Shown one piece after another: positions 6,661 to 15,933 of a stretch of DNA of 64,000 nucleotides. This stretch comes from Ralstonia sp. UBA689. Its GTDB lineage: Bacteria > Pseudomonadota > Gammaproteobacteria > Burkholderiales > Burkholderiaceae. Where the stretch lies: the NCBI RefSeq assembly GCF_002298975.1, contig NZ_DBMV01000045.1:1-64000 (forward strand). The letters run 5' to 3'. The notes under the pieces were generated by a model. That model was not told the DNA's origin. It saw only the letters and a list, made by a program, of their open reading frames with translations, and did no database searches. A program made the translations under genes and the position numbers. The stretch's first letter is position 1; each line of letters opens with the position of its first letter.

Positions 6661-9600
6661 ATGAGCCATTTCGTTGACAGGCTGCGTTTCTTTGTTTCTG
6701 AGCGACCGAAGTTCTCGGAAGGACACGGGGCTGTCACAGACGAGGACCGCAAGTGGGAAGAGGCATACCGCCAGCGATGGCAGCATGACAAGATCGTGCG
6801 GTCCACGCACGGGGTCAACTGCACGGGATCGTGCTCGTGGAAGATCTACGTCAAAGGCGGCATCGTCACGTGGGAAACCCAGCAGACGGACTACCCGCGC
6901 ACGCGCCCCGACATGCCAAACCACGAGCCGCGCGGGTGTTCGCGCGGGGCGTCGTACTCCTGGTATCTGTACAGCGCAAACCGGCTGAAATATCCGATGG
7001 TGCGCAGCGCGCTCGTCAAGCTCTGGCGCGAGCGCCGCACGATCATGGACCCTGTGCAGGCCTGGCAATCGATTGCCGAAGATGACACTGCGCGCCGCAG
7101 CTATCAGAGCCGCCGCGGCCTTGGTGGTTTTGTCCGTTCAACGTGGGACGAGGTCAACGAGATTGTTGCCGCCGCCAATGTCCACACCATCCGCAAGCAT
7201 GGCCCGGATCGCGTGGTGGGGTTCTCTCCGATCCCGGCCATGTCGATGGTTTCGTACGCGGCCGGCTCGCGCTACCTGTCGTTGATCGGCGGTGTGTGCC
7301 TGAGCTTTTACGACTGGTATTGCGATCTGCCGCCGGCCTCGCCGCAAACCTGGGGCGAGCAGACTGACGTGCCGGAATCTGCCGACTGGTACAACTCGAC
7401 GTTCATCATGCTGTGGGGTTCGAACGTGCCGCAGACGCGCACGCCAGACGCGCACTTCATGGTGGAGGCCCGCTACAAGGGCACGAAGATCGTCTCGGTG
7501 TTTCCCGATTACGCCGAGGGCGCGAAGTTTGGCGACATCTGGCTGCACCCCAAGCAAGGCACCGACGCTGCACTGGCGCTCGCCATGGGGCACGTGATCC
7601 TGAAAGAGTTCCACCTGGCGGGCAAGAGCGACTACTTCATGGACTACTGCCGCCGCTTCACCGACATGCCGTGCCTGGTGCGGCTTGTGCGGCGGGGTGA
7701 CCAGTACGTGCCCGACCGGCTGGTGCGCGCATCGGATTTTGAAGGCGCGATGGGCGAGGCGAACAACCCCGAATGGAAGACCGTGATGATCGACGAGCTC
7801 TCGGGCAAGGTCGTCGCGCCGGTCGGGTCGGTCGGGTTCCGCTGGGGGCAGAAAGACGGCGAAGACAAGGGCAAATGGAATCTCAAGTCGGAAGCGTCGT
7901 CAGGGGCTGCCATCGTTCCGCAGCTTTCGCTTGCCAAGACCCATGACGAAGTGGTCGACGTGCTGTTTCCCTACTTCGGCAATCGCGAGCACCCGCACTT
8001 CAACCACACGGGGCACCCGTCGGAGCTGTCGCGCGCGCTTGGCGCACGGCGCCTGCAGACGCGCGATGGCGAGATGCTGGTGGTGACGGTGTATGACCTG
8101 TTTGTCGCCAACTACGGGCTGGACCAAGGCCTGGGTGGCCGCGACATCGCACAGAGCTACGACGATGACCTGCCGTACACGCCGGCGTGGCAGGAAGCCA
8201 TTACCGGCGTCAAGCGGGCGGATGTGATTTCGGTGGCGCGGCAGTTTGCCGAGAACGCGCACAAGACGCAGGGCAAGTCGATGGTCATCATCGGCGCCGG
8301 GATCAACCATTGGTTCCACATGGACATGTCGTACCGCGCGATCATCAACATGCTGATCATGTGCGGCTGCATTGGTAAGTCGGGGGGCGGTTGGTCGCAC
8401 TACGTGGGGCAGGAGAAGTTGCGGCCCCAGACCGGCTGGACCGCGCTGGCATTTGCGCTGGACTGGCACCGGCCACCGCGGCACATGAACGCCACGTCGT
8501 TCTTCTACGCCCATACCGACCAATGGCGCTACGACCCCATGGACCCGACGACGCTGCTGTCGCCGCTGGCCGACAAGACGCGCTTTCATGGCACGCCGAT
8601 CGACTACAACGTGCGGGCCGAGCGCATGGGCTGGCTGCCGTCGGCGCCGCAACTGGCGTCGAATCCGCTGGATGTCGGCCGCAGCCTTGGAAGCGGGGGG
8701 GAGGCTCCCGATGCGGTGGCGCGCGGGCTGGCCTCTGGTGCACTGCACATGGCGTGTGAAGACCCGGACAACCCGGCCAACTTCCCGCGCAACATGTTTG
8801 TCTGGCGCTCGAACCTGCTGGGCTCCTCCGGCAAGGGGCACGAGTATTTCCTCAAGCATCTGCTGGGCGCGGTGCACGGCGTGCAGGGCGAGGAGGTTGC
8901 CAAGAACGGCGGCAATCGCCCAGAAGAGATCGCCTGGCACGACAATGCCCCGCAGGGCAAGCTCGATCTGCTGGTGACGCTGGACTTCCGCATGTCCACC
9001 ACGTGCATGTACTCCGACGTGGTGCTGCCCACTGCCACGTGGTACGAGAAGGACGACATGAACACGTCCGACATGCACCCGTTCATTCATCCGCTATCGG
9101 CGGCGGTGGACCCGGCGTGGCAATCGAAGAGCGATTGGGAAATCTTCAAGGGGATCGCCAAGCGCTTCTCAGAGCTGAGCGTCGGGCATCTGGGCGTGGA
9201 GCGCGACGTGGTGCTGGCGCCCATCGCGCATGACTCGCCGGCAGAGCTGGCGCAGCCGTTCGACGTGGTCGACTGGAAGCGTGGCGAGTGCGATCCGGTG
9301 CCCGGCAAGACCATGCCGGCGGTGATTGCCGTCGAGCGCGATTATCCAAGCACGTTCCAGAAATTCACCTCGCTCGGCCCGCTGATGGACAAGCTGGGCA
9401 ATGGCGGCAAGGGCATCTCGTGGGATACGAAAGACGAGGTCAAGCTGCTTGGCGACCTGAACTATCGCGTTGCGGATGCGGGTTGCGCCAATGGCCGGCC
9501 GCGCATTGACACGGCCATTGATGCGGCGGAGGTCATCCTGTCGCTTGCGCCGGAAACCAATGGCGCGGTGGCCGTCAAGGCGTGGGAAGCGGTGTCGGCC

Positions 9601-10416
9601 ATGACGGGGATCGAACACGCACATCTGGCCGATGCCCGCGAAGACGAGAAGATCCGCTTCCGAGACATCCAGGCGCAACCGCGCAAGATCATCTCTTCGC
9701 CAACCTGGAGCGGAATCGAATCGGAGCACGTGTCTTACAACGCCGGTTACACCAACGTGCACGAGCTGATTCCGTGGCGCACCATCAGCGGCCGCCAGCA
9801 GTTGTACCAAGACCACACGTGGCTGCGCGCGTTTGGCGAGTCGTTGTGTGTGTACAAGCCACCCATCGACACGGGCAGTTATGAAGCGATGGTCGGCAAA
9901 CGTTCAAACGGCAATCCGGAGCTGGTGCTCAACTTCATCACGCCGCACCAGAAGTGGGGCATCCACAGCACCTATACAGACAACCTGCTGATGCTGACCT
10001 TGTCGCGCGGCGGGCCGATCGTGTGGATGGCCGAAGCCGACGCCAAGCAGATCGGCATTGCCGACAACGACTGGATCGAGTGCTACAACGCCAACGGCGC
10101 GCTTTGTGCTCGCGCCGTGGTCAGCCAGCGCGTGCCGCGCGGCATGGTCATGATGTACCACGCGCAAGAGAAGATCGTGAACACGCCCGGCTCTGAAATT
10201 ACCGGCACGCGGGGCGGCATTCACAACTCGGTCACCCGCATTGCCATCAAGCCGACCCACATGATCGGCGGTTACGCGCAACTGTCTTACGGGTTCAACT
10301 ACTACGGCACGGTCGGGTCGAACCGCGACGAGTTCCTGATCGTGCGCAAGATGAAGCGGATCGACTGGCTTGACGACACTTCACCCGCCTCGTTGCCTGC
10401 AGGAGCGCGCTCATGA
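6661..10416 (+). CDS. narG: Respiratory nitrate reductase alpha subunit (molybdopterin-containing)
   Basis: The protein has 1251 residues, normal for NarG. It reduces nitrate to nitrite at a bis-MGD molybdenum centre on the cytoplasmic side of the membrane, as part of NarGHI. The N-terminal signature STHGVNCTGSCSWKIYVKGG contains H50, C54 and C58, and with C93 forms the FS0 iron-sulfur site with its unusual histidine ligand. Other hallmark stretches are NHEPRGCSRGASYSWYLYSA and WGSNVPQTRTPDAHF. I chose the ATG at 6661 because NarG proteins begin MSHF; a GTG two codons earlier is also in frame. The stop overlaps the narH start by four bases (ATGA), indicating translational coupling. Confidence 0.97.
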   Translation: MSHFVDRLRFFVSERPKFSEGHGAVTDEDRKWEEAYRQRWQHDKIVRSTHGVNCTGSCSWKIYVKGGIVTWETQQTDYPRTRPDMPNHEPRGCSRGASYSWYLYSANRLKYPMVRSALVKLWRERRTIMDPVQAWQSIAEDDTARRSYQSRRGLGGFVRSTWDEVNEIVAAANVHTIRKHGPDRVVGFSPIPAMSMVSYAAGSRYLSLIGGVCLSFYDWYCDLPPASPQTWGEQTDVPESADWYNSTFIMLWGSNVPQTRTPDAHFMVEARYKGTKIVSVFPDYAEGAKFGDIWLHPKQGTDAALALAMGHVILKEFHLAGKSDYFMDYCRRFTDMPCLVRLVRRGDQYVPDRLVRASDFEGAMGEANNPEWKTVMIDELSGKVVAPVGSVGFRWGQKDGEDKGKWNLKSEASSGAAIVPQLSLAKTHDEVVDVLFPYFGNREHPHFNHTGHPSELSRALGARRLQTRDGEMLVVTVYDLFVANYGLDQGLGGRDIAQSYDDDLPYTPAWQEAITGVKRADVISVARQFAENAHKTQGKSMVIIGAGINHWFHMDMSYRAIINMLIMCGCIGKSGGGWSHYVGQEKLRPQTGWTALAFALDWHRPPRHMNATSFFYAHTDQWRYDPMDPTTLLSPLADKTRFHGTPIDYNVRAERMGWLPSAPQLASNPLDVGRSLGSGGEAPDAVARGLASGALHMACEDPDNPANFPRNMFVWRSNLLGSSGKGHEYFLKHLLGAVHGVQGEEVAKNGGNRPEEIAWHDNAPQGKLDLLVTLDFRMSTTCMYSDVVLPTATWYEKDDMNTSDMHPFIHPLSAAVDPAWQSKSDWEIFKGIAKRFSELSVGHLGVERDVVLAPIAHDSPAELAQPFDVVDWKRGECDPVPGKTMPAVIAVERDYPSTFQKFTSLGPLMDKLGNGGKGISWDTKDEVKLLGDLNYRVADAGCANGRPRIDTAIDAAEVILSLAPETNGAVAVKAWEAVSAMTGIEHAHLADAREDEKIRFRDIQAQPRKIISSPTWSGIESEHVSYNAGYTNVHELIPWRTISGRQQLYQDHTWLRAFGESLCVYKPPIDTGSYEAMVGKRSNGNPELVLNFITPHQKWGIHSTYTDNLLMLTLSRGGPIVWMAEADAKQIGIADNDWIECYNANGALCARAVVSQRVPRGMVMMYHAQEKIVNTPGSEITGTRGGIHNSVTRIAIKPTHMIGGYAQLSYGFNYYGTVGSNRDEFLIVRKMKRIDWLDDTSPASLPAGARS

Positions 10417-11939
10417 AAGTACGTGCACAGATTGCGATGGTGCTGAACCTGGACAAGTGCATCGGTTGCCATACCTGTTCAGTGACATGCAAGAACGTAT
10501 GGACGAGCCGCGAGGGCATGGAATACGCGTGGTTCAACAACGTGGAGACCAAGCCCGGCATCGGGTATCCGAAAGATTGGGAGAACCAGGATCGCTGGCG
10601 CGGCGGCTGGGTGCGCAAGGCAGACGGCAAGCTGCAGCCGAAGCTGGGCGGCAAGTGGCGGCTGCTGGCGCAGATTTTTGCGAATCCGCATCTGCCGGAG
10701 ATCGACGACTACTACGAGCCGTTCACGTTCGACTATGCCCACCTGCAAACCGCGGGCGATTCTGCCGCAATGCCGGTCGCGCGGCCGCGCTCGCTCATCA
10801 GCGGCGAGCGCCTGGAGAAGATCGAGTGGGGCCCGAACTGGGAGGAAATCCTGGGCGGCGAGTTTGAAAAGCGCGCGAAGGATTACAACTTCGAGAACGT
10901 ACAGAAGGACATCTACGGCCAGTTCGAGAACACCTTCATGATGTACCTGCCACGGCTGTGCGAGCACTGCCTGAACCCCGCCTGCGTGGCAGCATGCCCG
11001 TCCGGCTCGATCTACAAGCGCGAGGAAGACGGCATCGTGCTGGTCGACCAGGACAAATGCCGTGGCTGGCGTATGTGCGTGTCGGGTTGCCCGTACAAGA
11101 AGATCTACTTCAACTGGAAGAGCGGCAAGGCGGAAAAGTGCATCTTCTGCTATCCGCGCATCGAGGTTGGGCAGCCCACCGTGTGTTCGGAAACCTGCGT
11201 GGGCCGCATTCGCTACCTGGGCGTGTTGCTGTATGACGCAGACCGCATCAGCGAGGCGGCAAGCGTGGAGCACGAAACCGACCTGTATGAGTCGCAGTTG
11301 TCGGTGTTTCTCGATCCGCACGATCCGCAGGTGATTGCACAGGCCGAGCGCGACGGCGTGCCCGCCGCCTGGATCGAAGGCGCGCAGCGCTCGCCCGTGT
11401 ACAAGATGGCGATCGACTGGAAGATCGCGTTTCCGCTGCATCCGGAATACCGCACGCTGCCGATGGTGTGGTACGTGCCGCCGCTCTCGCCCATCAACGC
11501 CGCCGCCAACAGCGGCGAGCTGGGCATGAACGGCTATCTGCCCGATGTTGAATCGCTGCGCATTCCGTTGCGCTACCTCGCCAACCTGCTGACGGCGGGC
11601 AAGGAGGCGCCCGTGAAGCTTGCGCTCGAACGCATGCTGGCGATGCGCGCCTTCATGCGTGCACGGCATGTCGATGGCGTGGCAGCGCCAGCGGTGCTGG
11701 CGCAGGCGGGTTTGACCACCGCGCAGGTCGAAGAGATGTACCGGTACTTGGCAATCGCCAACTATGAAGACCGGTTCGTCATCCCGACCACGCACCGTGA
11801 ATATGCCGAAGATGCCTTCGACTTGCGCGCATCCTGCGGCTTCTCGTTTGGCAACGGATGTTCGGACGGCACCTCTGACGTGGGGCTGTTCAGCTCGCGC
11901 AAGAGCGGCCGCACGATCCCCATCCGCCAGGAGTCTTGA
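10413..11939 (+). CDS. narH: Respiratory nitrate reductase beta subunit (iron-sulfur)
   Basis: This 508-residue electron-transfer subunit passes electrons from the NarI hemes to NarG through four iron-sulfur clusters. The cysteine groups are visible: C16, C19, C22 and C26 (CIGCHTCSVTC), C183-C195 (CEHCLNPACVAACP), C216-C226 (CRGWRMCVSGC) and a later CIFCYPR...CSETC group. In the third group a tryptophan stands where a cysteine would be; as known for NarH, this makes one cluster [3Fe-4S]. The gene overlaps narG by four bases and is followed by narJ after one base. Length and motifs are those of an intact, functional subunit. Confidence 0.97.
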   Translation: MKVRAQIAMVLNLDKCIGCHTCSVTCKNVWTSREGMEYAWFNNVETKPGIGYPKDWENQDRWRGGWVRKADGKLQPKLGGKWRLLAQIFANPHLPEIDDYYEPFTFDYAHLQTAGDSAAMPVARPRSLISGERLEKIEWGPNWEEILGGEFEKRAKDYNFENVQKDIYGQFENTFMMYLPRLCEHCLNPACVAACPSGSIYKREEDGIVLVDQDKCRGWRMCVSGCPYKKIYFNWKSGKAEKCIFCYPRIEVGQPTVCSETCVGRIRYLGVLLYDADRISEAASVEHETDLYESQLSVFLDPHDPQVIAQAERDGVPAAWIEGAQRSPVYKMAIDWKIAFPLHPEYRTLPMVWYVPPLSPINAAANSGELGMNGYLPDVESLRIPLRYLANLLTAGKEAPVKLALERMLAMRAFMRARHVDGVAAPAVLAQAGLTTAQVEEMYRYLAIANYEDRFVIPTTHREYAEDAFDLRASCGFSFGNGCSDGTSDVGLFSSRKSGRTIPIRQES

Positions 11940-11940
11940 C

Positions 11941-12651
11941 ATGCCGGCTGCATCGACCAGCTCAACAGGCGTGGTGTTTTCTGTGCTGTCGGCGCTGTTG
12001 GATTACCCAGACCAATCTACGCAGAACGCCTTGCCGGAAGCACGCGCGCTGCTGAACGCGACACGCGCGCTTGCGCCGGATGCGCGCGCCGGGCTCGACC
12101 GCTTCATCGATGAATACGCCCAGCGCGATCTGATGACGCTGCAGGAACGCTACGTTGCGCTGTTCGATCGTGGCCGCGCGACCTCGCTTTACCTGTTCGA
12201 GCACGTGCATGGCGAATCGCGTGATCGCGGTCAGGCGATGGTCGATCTGCTGAACATGTACGAGAAGCACGGGCTGTATTTGCGCCAGGGCGAGCTGCCG
12301 GACTACCTGCCGGTGTTTCTTGAATACCTCTCGCGCCTGCCTGAGAAGGAGGCGCGGGGGCTCCTTGCGGAGACCGGCGAGATTCTGCAGGCCATTACCA
12401 CGCGGCTGACCGAGCGGGCGAGCCGGTATCGGTTCGTGGTCGGCGCGCTGCTGCCGCTGGCTGGTATCCGGCACAGCGTGTCGCTGGATGCCGAGAGTGC
12501 CGATGACGACGCCGATGCGCCGCCCAGCGCGGCAGACTACCGGGCACTCGACGCAGCCTATGCCGACGAGCCGGTGCGGTTTGTCGGTGCGCAGACCCCT
12601 GCGGCCGAACCCCTCCGTTTTTACGACAAGCGCCCGGGCCACCCCCGCTGA
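11941..12651 (+). CDS. narJ: Nitrate reductase assembly chaperone (delta subunit)
   Basis: The product has 236 residues. NarJ is a cytoplasmic chaperone that binds apo-NarGH and helps molybdenum cofactor insertion and membrane docking. The start at 11941 is one base after the narH stop, in an unbroken operon. The conserved region LYLFEHVHGESRDRGQAMV and the following MYEKHGL...ELPDYLPVFLEYLS are characteristic of NarJ/NarW. The C-terminal tail is acidic and variable, as is usual. Confidence 0.95.
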   Translation: MPAASTSSTGVVFSVLSALLDYPDQSTQNALPEARALLNATRALAPDARAGLDRFIDEYAQRDLMTLQERYVALFDRGRATSLYLFEHVHGESRDRGQAMVDLLNMYEKHGLYLRQGELPDYLPVFLEYLSRLPEKEARGLLAETGEILQAITTRLTERASRYRFVVGALLPLAGIRHSVSLDAESADDDADAPPSAADYRALDAAYADEPVRFVGAQTPAAEPLRFYDKRPGHPR

Positions 12652-12697
12652 AGTGGTGCGATGAAGCGGCCCCATTCAAGTTGTCAGGAGAACTGGC

Positions 12698-13381
12698 ATG
12701 AGTGACTACCTTCACGAGTTCCTGTATGGCATCTACCCGTACATCTGCCTTGCGGTGCTGTTACTGGGCAGCCTGATCCGCTTCGATCGCGAGCAGTACA
12801 CGTGGAAGAGCGATACCTCGCAGATGCTGCGGCGTGGCACGTTGCGCGTGGGCAGCAATCTGTTTCACTGGGGCATTCTGGTGGTGGTGGTGGGCCACTT
12901 TGCGGGGTTTCTTGCGCCGCATTGGATGGTGTCGCCCTTCCTGTCGGCGTCGGGGCACCAGTTGCTCGCGATGGTGGGCGGGGGTGCGGCCGGCATTGTC
13001 TCGATCATCGGCCTGACCATGCTGATGCATCGGCGGTTGACGGATGCGCGCATCCGGCGCAACAGCCGCACCTGGGACATCGTCATCGTGCTGATGCTGT
13101 GGGTGCAGCTCGCGCTTGGGCTTGGGACGGTGGTGTTGTCGATGCGGCATATGGATGGCGCGCTGTTCGAGGTGCTGACCGACTACGTCAAGGGCGTGGT
13201 CACTTTCCGCCCTGGTGTCGCGCGCCTGCTTGTTGGCGTGCCGCTGACGTATCAGTTGCACATCCTGCTTGGTTTCACCATTTTTCTCGTGACGCCTTTC
13301 ACGCGGATGGTCCATATCTGGAGCGGCTTTGCGTCGCTGGCGTATCTGATTCGGCCGTATCAGTTGGTGCGCAAGCGTTAA
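12698..13381 (+). CDS. narI: Respiratory nitrate reductase gamma subunit (cytochrome b)
   Basis: This 227-residue membrane protein oxidises quinol at the periplasmic side and passes electrons to NarH. About five hydrophobic helices are visible. The four heme-ligand histidines are present: H57 and H67 (LFHWG, VGHFAGF) and H188 and H206 (YQLHILLGF, RMVHIWSG), at nearly the spacing of E. coli NarI. It begins 46 bases after narJ, with a ribosome-binding CAGGAG. It completes the NarGHI complex. Confidence 0.96.
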   Translation: MSDYLHEFLYGIYPYICLAVLLLGSLIRFDREQYTWKSDTSQMLRRGTLRVGSNLFHWGILVVVVGHFAGFLAPHWMVSPFLSASGHQLLAMVGGGAAGIVSIIGLTMLMHRRLTDARIRRNSRTWDIVIVLMLWVQLALGLGTVVLSMRHMDGALFEVLTDYVKGVVTFRPGVARLLVGVPLTYQLHILLGFTIFLVTPFTRMVHIWSGFASLAYLIRPYQLVRKR

Positions 13382-13408
13382 TGGCGATGTGTGTGGGGGG
13401 GAGGCTTG

Positions 13409-14194
13409 ATGAGCATTCAGGCAACGTCCGGCAGTGCAGCCGTGGTTCGCGTCAACGGAGTGGTGATCGACGCGGCGTTGATTGCTGAGGAAGGCCAGCA
13501 CCACGCAGGCGAGCCGGAGCCGCTGGCTGCGGCAGCCTGTGCGTTGGCAATACACGAGTTGCTGCGGCAGCGCGCTGTGGCGTTGCAGCTCATTTCAGAC
13601 TGCGATGCGCTGGATGATGCGTGCGTCGATGCGTTGCTCGAACGCGAGTTGGCCGTGCCCGAGCCAACCCGTGCCGATTGCGAACGGTATTACCAGAACC
13701 ACCAGGCCCGCTTCCGGCGCAACGATATCGTTTATGCCAGCCATATCCTGTTTGCGGTGACCGACCGTGCGCCGGTCCCGCTGCTTTTGCAAAAGGCAGA
13801 GCAGACGCTGAAGCAGGTGTTGGACGCCCCCGACACCTTCGAGGCGGTGGCGCGCGACGTCTCCAATTGCCCGTCTGCGGGCGTGGGCGGAAGCCTCGGC
13901 CAGTTGTTGCGCGGCGACAGCGTTCCGGAGTTCGAGCGCGTGCTGTTCGATTCAACCGAAACGGGGGTTCTGCCGCGCATCGTCAAGACGCGGTTCGGAT
14001 TCCACATTGTGCGTATCGAGCATCGCGTGGCGGGCGACACCGTGCCGTTCGATGCGGTCGAGACCGAGATTGCCCAGTACCTTGAAGCGCGCGTCAGGCA
14101 CAAGGCCATGCAGCAATACGTGTCGATACTGGCTTCGCAAGCGCAAGTCGAAGGCGTGGATCTTGGGGCCACCAATGGCCCGCTGGTTCAGTAG
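13409..14194 (+). CDS. Parvulin-type peptidyl-prolyl isomerase of the nar operon
   Basis: The ATG at 13409 follows a G-rich ribosome-binding stretch (GGGGGGAGG) and gives 261 residues. The C-terminal half is a parvulin (PpiC-type) domain: VYASHILFAVTDRAP, FEAVARDVSNCPSAGVGGSLG, and TRFGFHIVRIEHR, the last two being the family's signature segments. The N-terminal half is helical and resembles NifM-like helpers. There is no signal peptide, so it should act in the cytoplasm. Genes of this type follow narI in several betaproteobacteria, where a role in maturing the nitrate reductase is supposed but, to my knowledge, not shown in detail. It lies 27 bases after narI. Confidence 0.88.
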   Translation: MSIQATSGSAAVVRVNGVVIDAALIAEEGQHHAGEPEPLAAAACALAIHELLRQRAVALQLISDCDALDDACVDALLERELAVPEPTRADCERYYQNHQARFRRNDIVYASHILFAVTDRAPVPLLLQKAEQTLKQVLDAPDTFEAVARDVSNCPSAGVGGSLGQLLRGDSVPEFERVLFDSTETGVLPRIVKTRFGFHIVRIEHRVAGDTVPFDAVETEIAQYLEARVRHKAMQQYVSILASQAQVEGVDLGATNGPLVQ

Positions 14195-14226
14195 GTCGGC
14201 AACGCACAGAGCAAGGGGGAGCCAGC

Positions 14227-15513
14227 ATGCGAGCACCAGGCGCAACGGAAAATCAGGCCGGCGCACCGGCCATCTCGGCCCAGGCGTGGTCGGTGCTGCT
14301 GGCAAGCACGCTCGCGTTCATGGTCTGCTTTGTGGTGTGGATGATGTTTGGCGTGATCGGCGTTCAGTTGCGCGAAGATCTGAAGCTGAACGGCACCGAG
14401 TTCGGCTTGCTGACCTCCACGCCCGTGCTGACCGGAGCCCTGATGCGGCTGCCCCTGGGCGCGTGGACGGATCGCTTTGGTGGCCGCACGGTCATGACCA
14501 CATTGCTCGTCGTCTGCGCGGTGCCGGTGTACGCCGTCAGCTACGCAACCGCGCTTTGGCAGTTTTTGGCGATCGGCTTGTTTCTCGGCTGCGTGGGTGC
14601 GTCCTTCGCGGTGGGAACCCCGTACGTTGCGCGCTTCTTTCCGCCGGAGCGACGCGGTTTTGCGATGGGGTTCTTTGGCGCTGGCACGTCGGGCGCGGCC
14701 GTCAACCTGTTTCTCACGCCGTCGCTGCAGGCGGCTTACGGTTGGCGTTTTGTACCGCGTGTGTATGCGGTTGCGTTGCTGGTGACGGCGGTCATCTTCT
14801 GGCTGGCTTCCGCACCCGATCCGGGCGCGGGGCGGGCACAAGGGTCTTGGCTGGACAGCTTCAAGGTGCTGCGTGACCGGCGTGTCTGGCGACTGTGCCA
14901 GTACTACTCGATCACCTTTGGTGGGTTCACCGCCCTGTCTTTGTGGATGCCGCAGTATCTGAAGAATGAATATGGCATGACGCTGGTGGCGGCGTCGGCG
15001 TTTGCGGCGGGGTTCTCGTTGCCTGGGTCGGTGCTGCGGGCCGTTGGTGGCTTGCTTGCCGATCGCTGGGGTGCCCAAAGCGTGACCTGGTGGGGGCTGT
15101 GGGTCGCGTGGGTCTGCCTGTTCTTGCTCGCGTATCCGCCGACCGACCTGGTAATTCACACCATCGATGGCGCATTCAACATGCATCTGCAGATGCCGCT
15201 GGTGGCGTTCATTGCGCTCATCTTCCTGATGGGCGCGGTGTTCGCCTTTGGCATGGCGTCGACCTTCAAGTACGTGGCGGACGACTTCTCGGCAAACATG
15301 GGGGTTGTGACCGGCATCGTCGGCTTGGCCGGCGGATTGGGTGGGTTTCTTCTCCCCATCATCTTTGGTGCTTTGTTGGACGTGTTCAGAGTGCGCTCGT
15401 CGTGCTTCATGTTCCTCTACGGCATCGTGTGGGTGTCGCTGATCCTCCTCTACCTGTCGGAAGTGCGGCAGGCACCGCTGACCGGGCGCGTGGGGCAGCA
15501 GGCTGTCCAATAA
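14227..15513 (+). CDS. narK: Nitrate/nitrite transporter, NarK family (MFS)
   Basis: This 428-residue protein has about twelve hydrophobic helices. It carries the nitrate/nitrite-porter glycine motifs: GFFGAGTSGAAVNLFL in the first half and VGLAGGLGGFLLP in the second, plus PLGAWTDRFGGR in the loop between helices 2 and 3. It moves nitrate in and/or exchanges it for nitrite to supply NarGHI. It starts 32 bases after the parvulin gene and ends the operon. In relatives, narK genes often come before narG; here it lies downstream. Whether it is the NarK1 (symport) or NarK2 (antiport) type cannot be settled here. Confidence 0.93.
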   Translation: MRAPGATENQAGAPAISAQAWSVLLASTLAFMVCFVVWMMFGVIGVQLREDLKLNGTEFGLLTSTPVLTGALMRLPLGAWTDRFGGRTVMTTLLVVCAVPVYAVSYATALWQFLAIGLFLGCVGASFAVGTPYVARFFPPERRGFAMGFFGAGTSGAAVNLFLTPSLQAAYGWRFVPRVYAVALLVTAVIFWLASAPDPGAGRAQGSWLDSFKVLRDRRVWRLCQYYSITFGGFTALSLWMPQYLKNEYGMTLVAASAFAAGFSLPGSVLRAVGGLLADRWGAQSVTWWGLWVAWVCLFLLAYPPTDLVIHTIDGAFNMHLQMPLVAFIALIFLMGAVFAFGMASTFKYVADDFSANMGVVTGIVGLAGGLGGFLLPIIFGALLDVFRVRSSCFMFLYGIVWVSLILLYLSEVRQAPLTGRVGQQAVQ

Positions 15514-15519
15514 GGTTGG

Positions 15520-15544
15520 GCGTTCGGAACAGGGCAGCGAACGC
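15520..15544. terminator. Hairpin between narK and the convergent cupin gene
   Basis: GCGTTCG (15520-15526) and CGAACGC (15538-15544) pair perfectly around an 11-base loop, seven bases after the narK stop. There is no adjacent T-run on either strand, so it may act as a transcript-end structure rather than a classic terminator. Confidence 0.4.
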
Positions 15545-15567
15545 CGGCTTCCGCTTGGCCTATTTAC

Positions 15568-15903
15568 CTATTGGCGCTGTGGAAGATAGAGGGTCACAAG
15601 CACCGACGCGCTTTCCAGCGCCTCCAGCCAGTGCGGTTCTTCCGGTAGAAGCAGCAGGAGGTCTCCCGCACGCATGATGTGTGTGCCCGAGTTCATGCCG
15701 AACTTCAGGACGCCCTCAAGGCATTGCACGGTAATGTCTCCCGGCGCCTGGTGGACAGGGATTTGGCCACCTGCCGGCAGCACGAGTCGCATGACTTCAA
15801 GGTGCGCCGAGCGGATCAGGGCAACGGATTTGGCTTGCTGAAGTGCGGCGCCCAGGGGGCGGATGTCGATCAGTTCTCCGGGGGCGGCGTGCGGTATTGC
15901 CAT
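15568..15903 (-). CDS. Small cupin-domain protein
   Basis: The product has 111 residues. A single cupin barrel is suggested by VMRLVLPAGGQIPVHQAPGD, then VQCLEGVLKF and GDLLLLLPEEPHWLEAL. The usual metal-binding histidines are partly kept (H in PVHQ, H in EPHW), and the first cupin motif is incomplete. The start has AGGAGAG in front. It lies 30 bases downstream of the SdhB-like gene on the same strand, so the two are probably co-transcribed. Its substrate is unknown; a sensory or small-molecule-binding role is as likely as catalysis. Confidence 0.75.
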   Translation of the reverse strand: MAIPHAAPGELIDIRPLGAALQQAKSVALIRSAHLEVMRLVLPAGGQIPVHQAPGDITVQCLEGVLKFGMNSGTHIMRAGDLLLLLPEEPHWLEALESASVLVTLYLPQRQ

Positions 15904-15933
15904 GTGCTCTCCTGGTCGTCAAAGCGGCGTCGA

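Noticed and set aside
10479..11942. 487-residue minus-strand frame opposite narH
   Set aside because: narH is unmistakable from its cysteine clusters; the antisense frame has no domain.
14188..15510. 440-residue open frame on the minus strand opposite narK
   Set aside because: Composition is histidine, arginine and glutamine-rich, typical of an antisense shadow of a GC-rich gene; the plus strand encodes a clear transporter.
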